Source of the DNA: Lepus europaeus
Taxonomy: Eukaryota > Chordata > Mammalia > Lagomorpha > Leporidae
Direction of reading: 5' to 3'
Assembly (NCBI RefSeq): GCF_033115175.1
Contig: NC_084840.1
Coordinates: 77,515,179-77,579,178, forward strand
DNA: 64,000 nt
In this document: positions 37,088 to 48,205 of the stretch, one piece after another
Layout of the letters: every line of letters starts with the position of its first letter
How positions within the stretch are numbered: position 1 is the first letter of the stretch
Program-made: the position numbers and the translations under genes
The notes under the pieces: model-generated
The model's input: only the letters and a program-made list of their open reading frames with translations
What the model was told of the DNA's origin: nothing
Databases searched by the model: none

Positions 37088-37421
37088 AAGCCGTTGCTGT
37101 GGCGCTTCGGGTTAAAGCCCCGGCCTGCAGCACCTGCATCCAATATGAGTTCAAATCCTGGCGGCTTCCCTTCCCATCCATTCCCTGCTAATGTGCCTGG
37201 GAAAGCAGTGGAGGATGGCCCAAGAGCTTTGGCCCCTGCATCCATGTGGGAGACCCAGAAGAAGCTCCTGGCTGCTGGCTTTGGATCAGCTCAGCTCTAG
37301 CAGTAGTGGCCATTTGGGGAGTGAACCAATGGATGGAAGACCACCTATTTTCTGTCTCTACCTCTCTCTCTCTCTAACTTTGTCTTTCAAATAAATAAAA
37401 TAAATATTTTTAAAAAAATAA
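37088..37421 (+). repeat. C-SINE
   Basis: Perfect 16-bp target duplication AGAAAATATACAGCTG at 37072-37087 and 37422-37437. Confidence 0.95.
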
Positions 37422-37856
37422 AGAAAATATACAGCTGGAAGGAGAGATGGAAAAAAATTTAAAATAAAAAAATTTGTAAATATGTGGAAATATTTAGAAT
37501 ATGTGTTGTCTGAGTCACATGAAAAGAGAACTTGGTCAAAAATAATATATGAATAAATGCTGGCCAAGCATTTCTACAATTTATAGAAGATATCAAGCCA
37601 TAGATTCTAAAAACTCTGGAAAAAAAAAACCCAAGTAGCATAAACACAATAAAAAACATACCTAAGCACAACATTGTTAAATAACTGAAAGAAAAACCTT
37701 ATCTTCAAAGATACAAAATGGATAGCTGAATTCTCAATAGCAATAATAGAAATCAAAGGGTAATGGAATAACATCTTTTGAAGCGTTATAGCAGAATAAC
37801 TATCATCCTAAAACTCTATACCTTCAAAGATGAAGGTAGTATAAAGATGCTTACAG

Positions 37857-38114
37857 GGGCCTGGCGCTATGGCATAGCAGGTAAAGTCACCACCTGCAGT
37901 GCCAAAATCCCATATGGGCACCAGTTCAAGTCCTGGATGCTCCACTTCCAATCCAGCTCTCTGCTGTGGCATGGGAAAGTGGTAGAAGATAGCCCAAGTC
38001 CTTGGCCCCTGCACCCATGTGGGAGACCTGGAAGAAGCTCCTGGCTCTTGGCTTTGGATTAGCTCAGCTCTAGCTGTTGCAGCCATCTGGGGAGTGAACC
38101 AGGAAATGGAAGAC

Positions 38115-38146
<32 letters not shown>

Positions 38147-38202
38147 GCCTCTGCCTCTCTGTAACTCTGCCTTTCAAATAAATAAAAATAATTTAAAAAA
38201 AA
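37857..38202 (+). repeat. C-SINE
   Basis: GGGGCCTGGCGCTATGGCATAG head, 28-nt CT run, A-rich tail. Confidence 0.9.
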
Positions 38203-38638
38203 AGAGATGTTTTCAGAAAAATATCCTCATCAATTAAAGATTTTCTTTCACACTTAAATAAAGAGCCAGACAATTCATTGTTGGTCAATGCTGGATATGA
38301 AGATAACCACTGAGGATTACCAAAACACTTCTTTTGGGGAATTTCTCTTTAACATGTTTGATCATAGCAAGGCACAAGACTGAGTTAGGATCATTTCCCG
38401 GTTCTTGAAACTAAAATCTTAGAACACCTTGAAATTAGCAAACTACAAATTCCAAATGAAATTCTACAATGTTGTTCTAGTGTCAGCACAGATAAAGTGC
38501 TTAGCAAAAGGGCTTGGAAGTCCAAAGGGGACCCAGACAGATGCTTGGAGACTGATAAAAATGCAACTTCTGATAGTTGTCTGAGCTGTGAAACCATAAC
38601 CTTTACAGGCACTGAAGACTATCATTGCCACCCAACTG

Positions 38639-39055
38639 TTTGCTGTGGTTTGGATATTATTTGCACCCCCAAATGTTCATATGTTGGGAGCTTGGTACTC
38701 AGTGCAGCAATGTTTGGCAGTAAACCTTTAGAGTAGGAGGTCCTTGGGCCAATTGCAGCATGCCATTGAAAGAGACCACAGCACCTCTCATGAGACCTTA
38801 GTTCTCTTGAGAGGATTGCCATAAAAGCCTGTGCCTAGCCACAGCCAGTCTGAATCCAGTTTCCTACATGGAGATGTGATATCCTCCTCCTACACACACT
38901 CCTGCTGTCTGCCATGAGGATTTGTGGAAATCTGTTCCATGCTGTTTGGTCTTTTAGGCCCCAAACTGTGAGGTAAATAAGTGTTTTCTCTATAAAGACA
39001 TGTTGCCTCAGGCGATTCATTACAGTAATGGACAACTGACTAATATACTAAGCAT
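38639..39055 (+). mobile_element. MaLR-type solo LTR (MST/THE1-like)
   Basis: The start GCTGTGGTTTGGATATTATTTGCACCCCCAAATGTTCATATGTTG, the middle CCATGAGGA, the AATAAGTGTTTTCTCTATAAAG polyadenylation area, and the end GACAACTGACTAATAT follow the MST/THE1/MLT LTR plan. No internal ERVL-MaLR region is attached, so this is a solo LTR in host intergenic DNA. Confidence 0.7.
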
Positions 39056-39157
39056 TGCTGTCCACTATGGCAATGGTTTGTGTTGAAAATAGGCAAAAAT
39101 GGCATATTGCTAAAGGTCGCATTTCAGGACCATGATTTTAGAATGTTAAAGAATCAC

Positions 39158-39443
39158 AGGGCTGGAGTTGTGGTGTGGTGGGTAGAGCAGCTGTCTGCGA
39201 TGCCGGAGTCAAATGTGGACACTGGTTCATGTCCCAGCTGCTCCACTTCCAATCCAGCTCCCTGTTGATGGCTTGCAAAGGCAGCAGAAGATGACCCAGG
39301 TGCTTGGGCCCCTGGAAACTCCTGATTTGGCCTGAACTAGTCCTGGCCATTGTGGCCATCTGGAAAGTGAACCAGCAGATGGAAGATTCTCTCTCTCTCT
39401 CTCTCTCACTTTCACTCTGACATTCAAATAAATAAATCCTTAA
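39158..39443 (+). repeat. C-SINE, target of the composite L1
   Basis: GGGCTGGAGTTGTGGTGTGG head. The A-rich tail holds the upstream copy of the 14-bp repeat that flanks the composite L1. Confidence 0.88.
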
Positions 39444-39468
39444 GAAAATAAAAAAGAGAGGAGAGCGG

Positions 39469-39480
39469 CAAGATGGCGGA
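39469..39480 (+). promoter_or_regulatory. YY1-like site at the L1 5' end
   Basis: CAAGATGGCGGA lies about 11 nt from the start of the element. Human L1 carries a YY1 site (core AAGATGGC) at the same place, where it sets accurate transcription initiation. Its presence means the copy is essentially not 5'-truncated. Confidence 0.6.
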
Positions 39481-40380
39481 ATAGGAAGGTAGAACACTAT
39501 TAGTCCGGGGGAGAGACACTTTAATAAAAGTGGAGATACTGCAGGGTAAAGGAAGAGTAGGGGAAGAAACAGAAGAGGAAACTCTTCCAGAACTAGTGAT
39601 TCACAGTGGACCTGCGTGGAGAGCGTGGGAGCCCAAGTTCGGGACACCAGCGGCAGACTCAACGCACCAGCGCTGGAACGCGAGGTGAGCCGAACCTCCA
39701 TAGCCCGAGACACCAGCGGGCAAGCAGAAAGAGGAGACTAGAGGGAACGAGGCTTGAAACTCCGTGGGGAAAAGTTCACCAGGCTAACTAGAAGAGAGAG
39801 AGGAAAAAAATAAAAAGTGACCGATACGGACACAAGTTTCTCTCTCTCCGCTCACCTCTCAAAGGCGAGCAAGACAAAGAGCAGGCGCCATTTTGACATA
39901 CGTCATAAGCAGGGTGACCTCAGGTCTGCACCGGCCCTCAGCCTAGCAGAAAAACCTGACTCTGGGGGGAGGGGTGAAATAACAGGAGATTAGCATCTAA
40001 CTTGGCAACCCAGTGGGAGACTGCAGGAAAATTGGAGCCCACACTGAGGGCAGCACAGATTCCCCCCGTGTGGTCCTTGGGAAAGAGCTTCCGATCTTTG
40101 GCTCCTGTGGGTATATCATTTGCCTGCTAACTACCTCCAATTATGTTCAGCTGTGTGGAATTACTTCCCTTTTGAATCAAAAAAAGAAAGAGAGATTTAC
40201 CACACCTAACCTGGGAGTATCATCTTTGACACACCCTCAACCCTGAGGAACCAAACACAGCTCTCAGTCCACACTCATCTCAAGCCTCCAAGGCTCCACC
40301 GAAAGCAGACAGTCCACTTAATATAGAGCCATAGTGTAACAAGAAACAACACCACAGTGAAGAAACCAAATATCTCCAAC

Positions 40381-41416
40381 ATGCCAAACAACAAACGCAA
40401 AAACCGAGCTAACAAGAACAAGGAAGATACTATGATACCCCCAAATGAAAAAGACACCCCAATTCGAGATTATGAAGATGATGAGATAGAAGAAATGCGA
40501 GAAGCGGATCTCAAAAAATTGATAAGATCATTAAGAAGTTCTCAAAACAAATTCTTGAACTACAGAAATCCTTCATGGACAAGATAGAAAATCTCTCTCG
40601 TGAAAATGAAATATTAAGGAGGAATCAAAATGAAATGAAACAACTAGTGGAACAAGAAACTATGATAGTGACAAGAAATCATAATGAAATGAAGAATTCA
40701 ATAGATCAAATGACAAACACATTAGAGAGCCTTAAAAACAGAATGGGCGAAGCAGAAGAGAGAATATCAGACTTAGAAGACAGAGAACAGGAAAGGAAAC
40801 AGGCAAGCCAAAGAAAAGAAGAAGAAATTAGAAATCTAAAAAATATTGTCGGGAATCTACAGGATACTATTAAAAAACCCAACATTCGGGTTCTAGGAGT
40901 TCCTGAAGGCATGGAGAGGGAGAAAGGATTAGAAGGCATTTTCAGTGAGATACTAGCAGAAAATTTCCCAGGTTTGGAGAAGGACAGAGGCATCTTAGTA
41001 CAGGAAGCTTATAGAACCCATAATAAACATGACCAAAAGAGATCCTCACCACGACACATCGTAATCAAACTCACCACAGTGAAACATAAAGAAAAGATCC
41101 TAAAATGTGCAAGAGAGAAATGTCAGATTACTCTCAGAGGATCTCCAATTAGACTCACAGCAGACTTCTCATCAGAAACCCTACAAGCTAGAAGGGAATG
41201 GCGAGACATAGCCCAGGTACTAAGAGAGAAAAACTGCCAGCCCAGAATACTATATCCTGCAAAGCTCTCATTTGTGAATGAAGGTGAAATTAAGACTTTT
41301 CATAGCAAACAGAAACTGAAAGAATTTGTTGCCACTGTCCTGTCCTGCAAAAGATGCTTAAAGATGTGTTACACACAGAAACACAGAAACATGGTCACCA
41401 ATATGAAAGAAGGTAA
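40381..41416 (+). pseudogene. L1 ORF1p, frameshifted
   Basis: ORF1p is the L1 RNA-binding trimeric chaperone. The ATG at 40381 starts MPNNKRKNRANKNK. A one-base loss near 40533 moves the reading into the frame that opens at 40575. From there it encodes a long heptad coiled coil (to about 40860), the RRM start NIRVLGVPEG (40881), and the C-terminal domain with the RREWRDIAQVLREKN block (near 41190-41240). A second shift near 41340 precedes the natural end; in the original frame the stop is TAA at 41414-41416. Total length fits a normal ORF1p of about 340 residues. The two breaks mean no intact protein is made. Confidence 0.88.
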
Positions 41417-41439
41417 AGGAAGGAAACCTCACAGCAAAA

Positions 41440-43150
41440 GATCACAGGAAGCTCAATTTCTCTTTGACATAGAATTAAACTCTGATGCTCTGTTAAAGCA
41501 ATGTGTTAAAGTAATCTATTATGTTCTCTTGATGTCTGTTAAATTCTAATTGTTCAAAAACAGCTGAATTTTTATTAAGAGCTATGGGTTATTTAAATAT
41601 GTGCTTATTTTCAAAGATTTGAATAATCACCTTGTAACAATGATCAAATTTGGTCTGTGTTATGTCATGATTTTAAGGAATCTTATTTCAACCAGATATT
41701 TTGGATTTTGAGCCTTCTTGGCATTCTTGACAGGCATTCAAAAAATCAAAGTTTCAAACAATCTGGTCTCTAAAATTTCCAGTAAATCCTGGACTTTGGT
41801 TTTTCCAGTTTGGGCCCAACTGAAATATCGAAGGACCTATGTCTCTCATCTTATAGAGACACCAACTAATCAGGCTATTTGGATTATATTAGAAGGACTG
41901 TCAAGATGTGATGTGGTACCAAACTTTAAGTTTCTATAATGGAAAATGCTATTAATACAAATGTTTGAGAATTAAAAAGTCTAATGATCTTGTGTTACTA
42001 GACATGATAGTTATCTTAATGAGAAAGCCTCAGAGGCCTAAAGGGTTAAATACTTGTAAAATCCTATAGGTGCTTTCAAAAATACTGTGAAGTAAGCAAG
42101 TGCCTCTTGTTGGTTGATGAGTTTATAATTTTAAACATGGCGACTTAAAGTCTTTTGTCATCCACAGTTATATATGATTTGCTGCTCATAAAACTAAAGT
42201 GTTGTTGGTTCTGTGTTTAGCTGCTCTCCTATAGGTTCCTATGGACTTTTTCCAGCCACTTCTATTGTATTCAGTACTTTGGGATGGCTCTGTAAACAGA
42301 TGAAGCCAATAATGTATTAACAGTACCAACTGAGAGAAAGTATGGTTAACTGAGGTTACTAAAAACAAAAAGCAATTCAAATCAATTGGCAATCTACAAA
42401 AAGAGTTAAAGATTTTAAAAGCTATTATTAAAATTGCTATATTGGTCTATTATGCTATGTTATATGTGTATACATATTGTATGTCCACATGGGGAAATTT
42501 TATTAAGAGTTTTATTTTAAATGGCTTATGGATAAGATTGTCCATAAATTTAAGCTGCTAAAATCAATCAAAGATACATTTTAATTTGTGTGACCTGAAC
42601 CTCTGCATCATATGTTTTAAACTTGTTGGTAGAAAGAAACTAAAAACATTTTATATGGTTGTGCTTAAGTTTACTGGTTAAACAAACTACACCATGTTAG
42701 ATATTTAAGAGTTGTTTTCAAATACATGATTCTTAAAATTTATAGAAGGCATCGGATCTTCTGGTAAATGTTTTCTTAAGTTGTTATCTAATGGTTGAAA
42801 CTGTTTGCTAAGTATTCATGTGATATTGTTATTGTCAGCAAGTGATCTAGGACTTGCTCCCTCATTTCTCTATTCTAAGCCCAACTTCTTTCATTTCTCT
42901 ATTCTCTTCAAGGTAGGAAACTAATTCTATTATGAAGGAATCTGTAGGACGCACAATTTAATCTTTAGACCTTATAAAAGAGATGGCTAACATTTTTCTG
43001 TAATAGCATAGCCAAAATAAGAACTTAAATAATAATCTCATAGCTAGATTCACTTCGCCATCAGCAAAGTATACAGTAAGTAGAAAAAACCTCCCTTTCA
43101 GAACAAAGGGAAAGAAAGTTTTAAAGTGAGAATATAATTTTCCTCATGGG
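41440..43150 (+). other. Unrecognised AT-rich insert inside the composite L1
   Basis: This is about 1.7 kb directly after ORF1. It has no long open frame, none of the ORF2 motifs, and no match to the MIR, L2 or C-SINE patterns. It could be retroviral gag or LTR sequence decayed beyond recognition, or an unusual 3' UTR shared by a rabbit L1 subfamily. Confidence 0.45.
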
Positions 43151-43700
43151 CATTGTCTACCTTAGAAAAACTACTACAGAACATGCCTGTGACTATAGAC
43201 TTGTAGTTCAGGCCACCGAAGATTAGAGATGGGAAACGGGCACTCCCTTGACTTGCTTCCTCTGGTCTCCTTTAACACAAACCAGGAAGAAAAGAAAGCT
43301 TGGCATCAGAAGCAATGGGTGGCAGGCCTATTAATGGCTGATCTGTACAGGGATCTGCCCTCAAGCAGACCCAACAGGCCAGTCCACTGCAGTGGCTTTC
43401 AATGTGGTAAGCATGGGCTTCAGCAGAAGTCAGCTTGTGAAGAGCCCTGGCAGCTCTGCCAAGAGTTGGATCACTGGAAATGGACCTGCCCTGGAGTCGA
43501 AGGATGCCCAGGTCAGAGCCACAGATCTTATTGGCTCTAAGCCGAAAAGCCCTTCACTCAGCCCAGCTTCCAAAGTGACCACTGCAGCTGAGGGGATGGT
43601 CAAGTAGGGTCAGCAACATTGCAGGCAGAACTGTAAATTTCTTGTTAGAGATGCCCCCTGCCTTTACCTGGCCAGCTCTCCTCCCAGGCCAGCCAAGTAA
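43150..43700 (+). pseudogene. Decayed retroviral gag nucleocapsid-protease remnant
   Basis: The frame opening at 43229 encodes a Cys/His stretch with FQCGK followed by DHWKWTCP, the layout of a gammaretrovirus-like (class I ERV) double zinc knuckle. The first finger has lost ligands. About 100 nt further on, in another frame, VSNIAGRTVNFLLEM resembles the strand before the retroviral protease active site, but the catalytic Asp-Thr-Gly is not there. Stops and frame changes make it non-functional. No integrase, RT or envelope was seen. Family placement is tentative. Confidence 0.5.
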
Positions 43701-44214
43701 TGAAAGTCAACAGAGTGCCTTCCCCTAGGAGGTTCACACCTCCCTTAGGATGTACCCCATGTGAAGAGATAGATAGGTCTGGGCCTCTTAACTTACAAGG
43801 CCTAAAGCCCACCAGATTATTATCAAGCCCCTTCTGTCAGGTTCTATTTGCCTCTCAATCAGAAAACTTAATTGTAGCTTAGAAAGCACCTTTCTTAGCT
43901 CCTCTAATAATGACTCTGTCCTTTGTTCTAGACCCTGTCTAGCATACTTGGGCCTCATTCCTTTGTAATCATAACCTCTACTCTACCACCAATGGCTTTA
44001 CTCCCAACCTGTGTGTACTGATGGTCCTCTTCCCCACTTAATGCTGTATAATTGTTCAAACCTGGTAAATGCCACTCTTAGGATCATTGGTTACTATCCT
44101 CACTCTGTCTTTTATGACCTTGTCTAAATATGATCAGAGTCGGCGAACTTGGAAGGCTTCCATAGCCTTGGTAACTCATGACGAGAGCCTAGGGTGGTTA
44201 CTGGTGCCATAAAC

Positions 44215-44560
44215 TAGAGTGTCAATTTGTTGGGTCAACAACAGGAGCCACTGTGCACTTGCTCCTCATGTGGGATCTCTGTCCTTAATATGCTGTACAT
44301 TTTGATTTAATGCTATAACTAGTACTCAAACAGTATGTTTCACTTTGTGTTTCTATGTGGGTGCAAACTGTTGAAATCTTTATACTAAATTGATCTTCTG
44401 TATATAAAGAGAATTGAAAATGAATCTTGATGCAAATGGAAGGGGAGAGGGAGCGGGAGAGGGGAGGGTTGTGGGTGGGAGGGAAGTTATGGGAGGGGGA
44501 AGCCATTGTAATCCATAAGGTGTACACTGGAAATTTATATTCATTAAATAAAAGTTAAAA
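44215..44560 (+). repeat. Lagomorph L1 3' UTR with G-rich tract and poly(A) signal
   Basis: This segment is nearly the same as that at 56640-56946 and, reverse-complemented, as 3543-3900. It holds the shared GGATCTCTGTC and CTTCTGTATATAAAGAG blocks, a G-run tract at 44438-44505, and AATAAA at 44547-44552. The three copies define the 3' end of the local L1 lineage. Confidence 0.85.
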
Positions 44561-44675
44561 AAATATTTAAAAAATGAAAATAAAAAAGAATATCCAGAGA
44601 ACTGTTACAAATGGAGAGTCATGCTTTCCCCTCAATTGTGCTGTGAAGCTGAAATAAGTAAAGCACATTTTATAG

Positions 44676-44870
44676 AATGAGGAGAAGGAAGAAGAGGATT
44701 CAGGAGGAGGAGGAGGAGGGGAGAAGAGGAAGGGGGAGGAGGGGAAGGAAGGAGAGAGTAATGAGGAGGAGAAAGGAAAAAAGAGAGGGAGGGAGGGAAG
44801 GAAGAAAGGGAAAGAGAGGAAAGGAGGGAGGGAGGGAGGGAGGGAGAGGGGGAGGGAGGAAACGATGAGG
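44676..44870. repeat. Polypurine (GGA/GAA)n tract
   Basis: Nearly 190 nt of G and A on the plus strand, with GGAGGA and GGGAGGGA units, just downstream of the composite L1. Confidence 0.9.
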
Positions 44871-45328
44871 TGATGCACAAGCAAGAGGAAAGTGACAGCA
44901 ATGTAGTTTGGGAAATCTCACAAAAGACACAGCTTCGTGTCTCTAGCTGAGGCTTTAGTACCACTACCTTTAGATGTCTATGTGGGCTAAAAGAATTTAC
45001 CTTGTAGAAGGCAAGAGGAAAATGTAGCTGGAAAGCTAAGGCCCTAAGGTAAAGCAGCAGAGGAACGAGGCTCCTGGAGAGCGCCCTCTGTTCAAGAGCA
45101 ACACCTGAGCCCACACCAGCTCATTTGCAATATCTACTTCACCTTAACTCTGAATTATTAATTGGGCTAAACATCATGATTTTTAAAAGTCTTACTAGTG
45201 GTCTTAAACCATTTATAGTCCATTAACAGTTATTTTGTAAACTGTATTCCATTGGTATTTTTTAAATGTTAAATGCTCAGGTCATACCCCTATTGCTCCC
45301 CATATTGCCATTTAACATTTAACTCTTG

Positions 45329-45645
45329 GGGCCTGCATTGTGGCATAGGGGGTAAAGCCACCAGTCTATGAGGCAGGTATTCCATATGGGCGCCAGTTCA
45401 AGTCTTGGCTGTTCCACTTCCAATTCAGCTCCCTGCTAATGGCCTGGGAAAGCAGTAGAAGATGGCCCAAGCATTCGGGTTCCTGCATCCATGTGGAAGA
45501 CCTGGATGAAGCTCTTGGCTCCTGGCTTCTGGCTGGCCCAGCCCTGACCCTAAAAAATAAACATTCCCTCTCTCTCTCTGTCTCTGCCTCTCCCTTTCTG
45601 TAACTCTACCTTTCAAATAAATAAAAATAATTTTTATATAAAAAA
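45329..45645 (+). repeat. C-SINE with small 3' deletion
   Basis: GGGGCCTGCATTGTGGCATAG head; part of the region between CTGGCCCAGCCCTGACC and the CT tract is missing. Confidence 0.88.
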
Positions 45646-45899
45646 TGGAAAAAAGAATCAGACTCTTAACTGAACGTCTAAAATGGCTCTGATGGAGGGC
45701 TCACTGGACACGCTTTGAGGACAGCTCCTCAAGGACAAGGTTGCTGAAGAGACAATTTTCACTCTCTGACCTACAGGACACCCAGATCCAAATGTTGAAA
45801 AGATGTAAGGATTTTCTTTTTGTTTGTATGATAAGCAAACTGACAGCTTAAGGTATACATCTGCAGGAATAAAAAGAAACATATTAAAAATGTTCATAA

Positions 45900-45905
45900 T
45901 TTAAT
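45900..45905 (-). terminator. TUBAL3: Possible TUBAL3 poly(A) signal (ATTAAA)
   Basis: ATTAAA on the minus strand lies about 440 nt past the stop codon. No AATAAA was found on that strand nearer the stop. No clear GT-rich element was verified, so this is only a candidate. Confidence 0.3.
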
Positions 45906-46345
45906 CAATGTATAAAATATAGATATAGGGAAACAACATTCATAATCATCATGTGATATTTTCCATCTCAAGAACAAGAAATAAAAAGCATAATCTTTAG
46001 GGATTCACAGTCTCTTGGTTAAAAAATATAAGGAAAGAATAAAGCCAGGTTTTCATTCTGACAAAAGGCAAACAAACAAACAAAAATCACCAACTAGAAT
46101 AAACCAGTTATTCAAAGAACTCTGAACCTCAGCAGGCTCGCAGGGATCACAGCTGAATTAGACAAAGAAGTATGTGATCATTGTTAATAATGACCCACGT
46201 AATTTAGTGTGGAACTTAGGGTCTTGCCTGATTTTAGATACTCTTCTAAAAGGAGAAACTATCTACTAAATGTATAATGGCTTGAAGAGAAAGCACGCAT
46301 TAGAACTTAACATTCATTTCCACCATTCATCCATAGTTCCATGCA

Positions 46346-47290
46346 TCAGGAACTTTGCCCCACTTCCTCATAATCCTTCTCCAGGGCTGCCAAATCTTCC
46401 CTGGCCTCTGAGAATTCTCCTTGTTCCATGCCTTCTTGAATGTACCAGTGCAGAAAGGCCCTCTTGGCATACATGAGGTCAAACTTGTGGTCTAGGCGGG
46501 CCCAGGCCTCCACAATTGCCGTGGTGTTGCTCAGCATGCAGACAGCCCTCCGGAGCTTGGCCAGGTCCCCTCCTGGTATCACCTCTGGTGGATGATTGTT
46601 GACGCCCACCTTGAAACCAGTTGGACACCAATCTACAAACTGAACAGAGTTCCTCGACTTTACAGCTGCAATTGCTGCATTCACATCCTTAGGCACCACA
46701 TCCCCCCTATAGAGCAGGCAGCAGGCCATGTACTTCCCAAGCCGAGGGTTACACTTGACCAGCTGGTTGGAGAGCTCAAAGCAAGCAGCAGTGATGTCTG
46801 ACACGGAGGGCTGCACATGGTAGGTTTTCTCGGCAGAGATGATGGGGGCAAAGGTTGTCATGGGAAAGTGTATTCTTGGATAAGGGACTAGGTTAGTCTG
46901 GAATTCAATTAGGTCCACATTCAAGGGCCCTTCAAACCGAAGAGAAGCAGTAATGGAAGATACCACCTGACCTATCAACCTATTAATGTTGGCATAAGAG
47001 GGGCGTTCAACACCAAGTTTGTGATGGCAGATGTCATAGAGGGCTTCATTGTCCACCATAAAGGCACAGTCCAAGTGCTCTATGGTAGAATGGGTAGTGA
47101 GGATGGAATTGTAGGGCTCTACTATAGCAGTGGAGATCCTGGGAGCTGGATAGACAGCAAACTCCAATTTAGTCTTCCTGCTATATTCTGCTGAAAGCTG
47201 CTCCATTAAGAGAGATGTAAATCCTGATCCAGTGCCTCCTCCAAAGCTTCGGAAAATCAAAAACCCCTGGAGTCCACTGCACTGCTCTGC
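46346..47290 (-). CDS. TUBAL3: Tubulin alpha chain-like 3, exon 4 (C-terminal 314 residues)
   Basis: Alpha-tubulin pairs with beta-tubulin in the microtubule; TUBAL3 is a divergent, restricted-expression paralogue. This exon starts at 47290, after the acceptor TTTCCCCAG (minus strand), with codons Ala-Glu-Gln, and runs in frame to TGA at 46346-46348. It covers residues 133-446. Visible landmarks are the tubulin signature GGGTGSG (149-155), the Glu in LNVDLIEF (E261, equal to canonical E254, which drives hydrolysis of the beta-subunit GTP), and the [14 protein letters not shown] helix. The protein ends DYEEVGQSS, without the acidic tail and terminal Tyr of ordinary alpha-tubulins; TUBAL3 is known for this. 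The frame is unbroken, so it does not look like a pseudogene. Confidence 0.95.
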   Translation of the reverse strand, partial: AEQCSGLQGFLIFRSFGGGTGSGFTSLLMEQLSAEYSRKTKLEFAVYPAPRISTAIVEPYNSILTTHSTIEHLDCAFMVDNEALYDICHHKLGVERPSYANINRLIGQVVSSITASLRFEGPLNVDLIEFQTNLVPYPRIHFPMTTFAPIISAEKTYHVQPSVSDITAACFELSNQLVKCNPRLGKYMACCLLYRGDVVPKDVNAAIAAVKSRNSVQFVDWCPTGFKVGVNNHPPEVIPGGDLAKLRRAVCMLSNTTAIVEAWARLDHKFDLMYAKRAFLHWYIQEGMEQGEFSEAREDLAALEKDYEEVGQSS

Positions 47291-47917
47291 CTGGGGAAAG
47301 TAAACACGATGTGAGAAATCAGACAAATAAATCCAGAGGCAGTGAGCTTGAGGGTAATGGAAGGATACAATTCCTCAAAACAAAAAAAAAAAAAAAAAAT
47401 TGAAGAAAGAACTAGCTTACCACTAACTCCACAGCAAACATAGCTACTTTGAAATATATTTGAGAGGTACTAATTCATAAGAATAATCTAAAACATTTTG
47501 AATCCTGACATGATGCCACACGTGGAAAATTCCAAACTTGACTTCATGTGATGGGTGTAGTCAAAATGCAGACATGCTAAATATATAGTATAAAATTATA
47601 TAAAATTATCTTCAGTCTATGCATACAAGATGTATATAAAACATAAATAAATTTTATGTTTTGATTTGGATTTCATCCCCAAGATATTTCATTTCATATA
47701 TGCGAATATTTCAAAATCTAAGAAAAATCTGAAATCTAAAACATTTATTTTCCCAAGAATATCAGATAAAGTATACTTATACAGCAAAGCATAAAAATTA
47801 AATTTTCACTACCCTCCATGTATTTATCTGGATAAGATCTATAGTAAGGCTTTTATCAACCAAAAGGAAAAAGAAAAAGAAAGAGAAAATGATAAACAAA
47901 ATATTCAAATGGTGCAG

Positions 47918-48205
47918 GGGGCAGATTATTTGGTGAACCAATTAGGATGCTCACATCCCATATCACAGTGCCTAGTTCAAATCCGGCTCCCCCATTTCCA
48001 ATTCAGCTTCCTGCTAACATGCACTAATAGTTTGGTCCCTGTCATCCTTGTGGAAGACCTGAATTGAGTTCATGGCTCGAAGCTTTGGCCTGGCCCAGGC
48101 CAGGCTGATCATTGTAGGCATTTGGGAATGAACCAACAGATGGGAGACCTCTTGTTTGTCTATCTGTCCACTTCTCAAATGAGTAGATAAGTAAAAATTT
48201 TAAAT
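47918..48205 (+). repeat. Divergent C-SINE in TUBAL3 intron 3
   Basis: GGGGGCAGATTATTTGGTGAACC head and GAACCAACAGATGGGAGACC near the end; antisense to the gene. Confidence 0.75.

Larger units (their letters stand above)
39458..44575 (+). mobile_element. Composite L1 (5'UTR-ORF1 / non-ORF2 insert with ERV remnant / L1 3'UTR)
   Basis: The element begins with an L1 5' UTR (39458-40380) and ORF1 (40381-41416). It then leaves L1: no reverse transcriptase or endonuclease is visible over about 2.8 kb. It rejoins a lagomorph L1 3' UTR by about 44.1-44.2 kb and ends in AATAAA and an A-rich tail. A perfect 14-bp direct repeat (GAAAATAAAAAAGA, 39444-39457 and 44576-44589) brackets the whole, which argues for one insertion of an already composite RNA. 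HAL1 elements (L1s with ORF1 only) are the nearest known class. The repeat is A-rich, and its upstream copy lies in a SINE tail, so its weight is moderate. Confidence 0.72.

Noticed and set aside
40575-41549. 324-aa open frame, the longest outside tubulin
   Set aside because: It is L1 ORF1p in a shifted frame, with read-through past the ORF1 end into non-L1 sequence; not a host gene.
43229-43540. 103-aa Cys-rich frame as a small host gene
   Set aside because: The Cys/His pattern is a broken retroviral nucleocapsid, inside a retrotransposed unit.
44567-45114. Pro/Ser-rich open frames on the minus strand
   Set aside because: They are translations of a polypurine tract and change with any repeat-length change.
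46346-47326. Tubulin exon 4 as a single-exon processed pseudogene
   Set aside because: Conserved intron positions, matching phases, in-frame exons 2 and 3 on the same strand, and no stops show a functional spliced gene.
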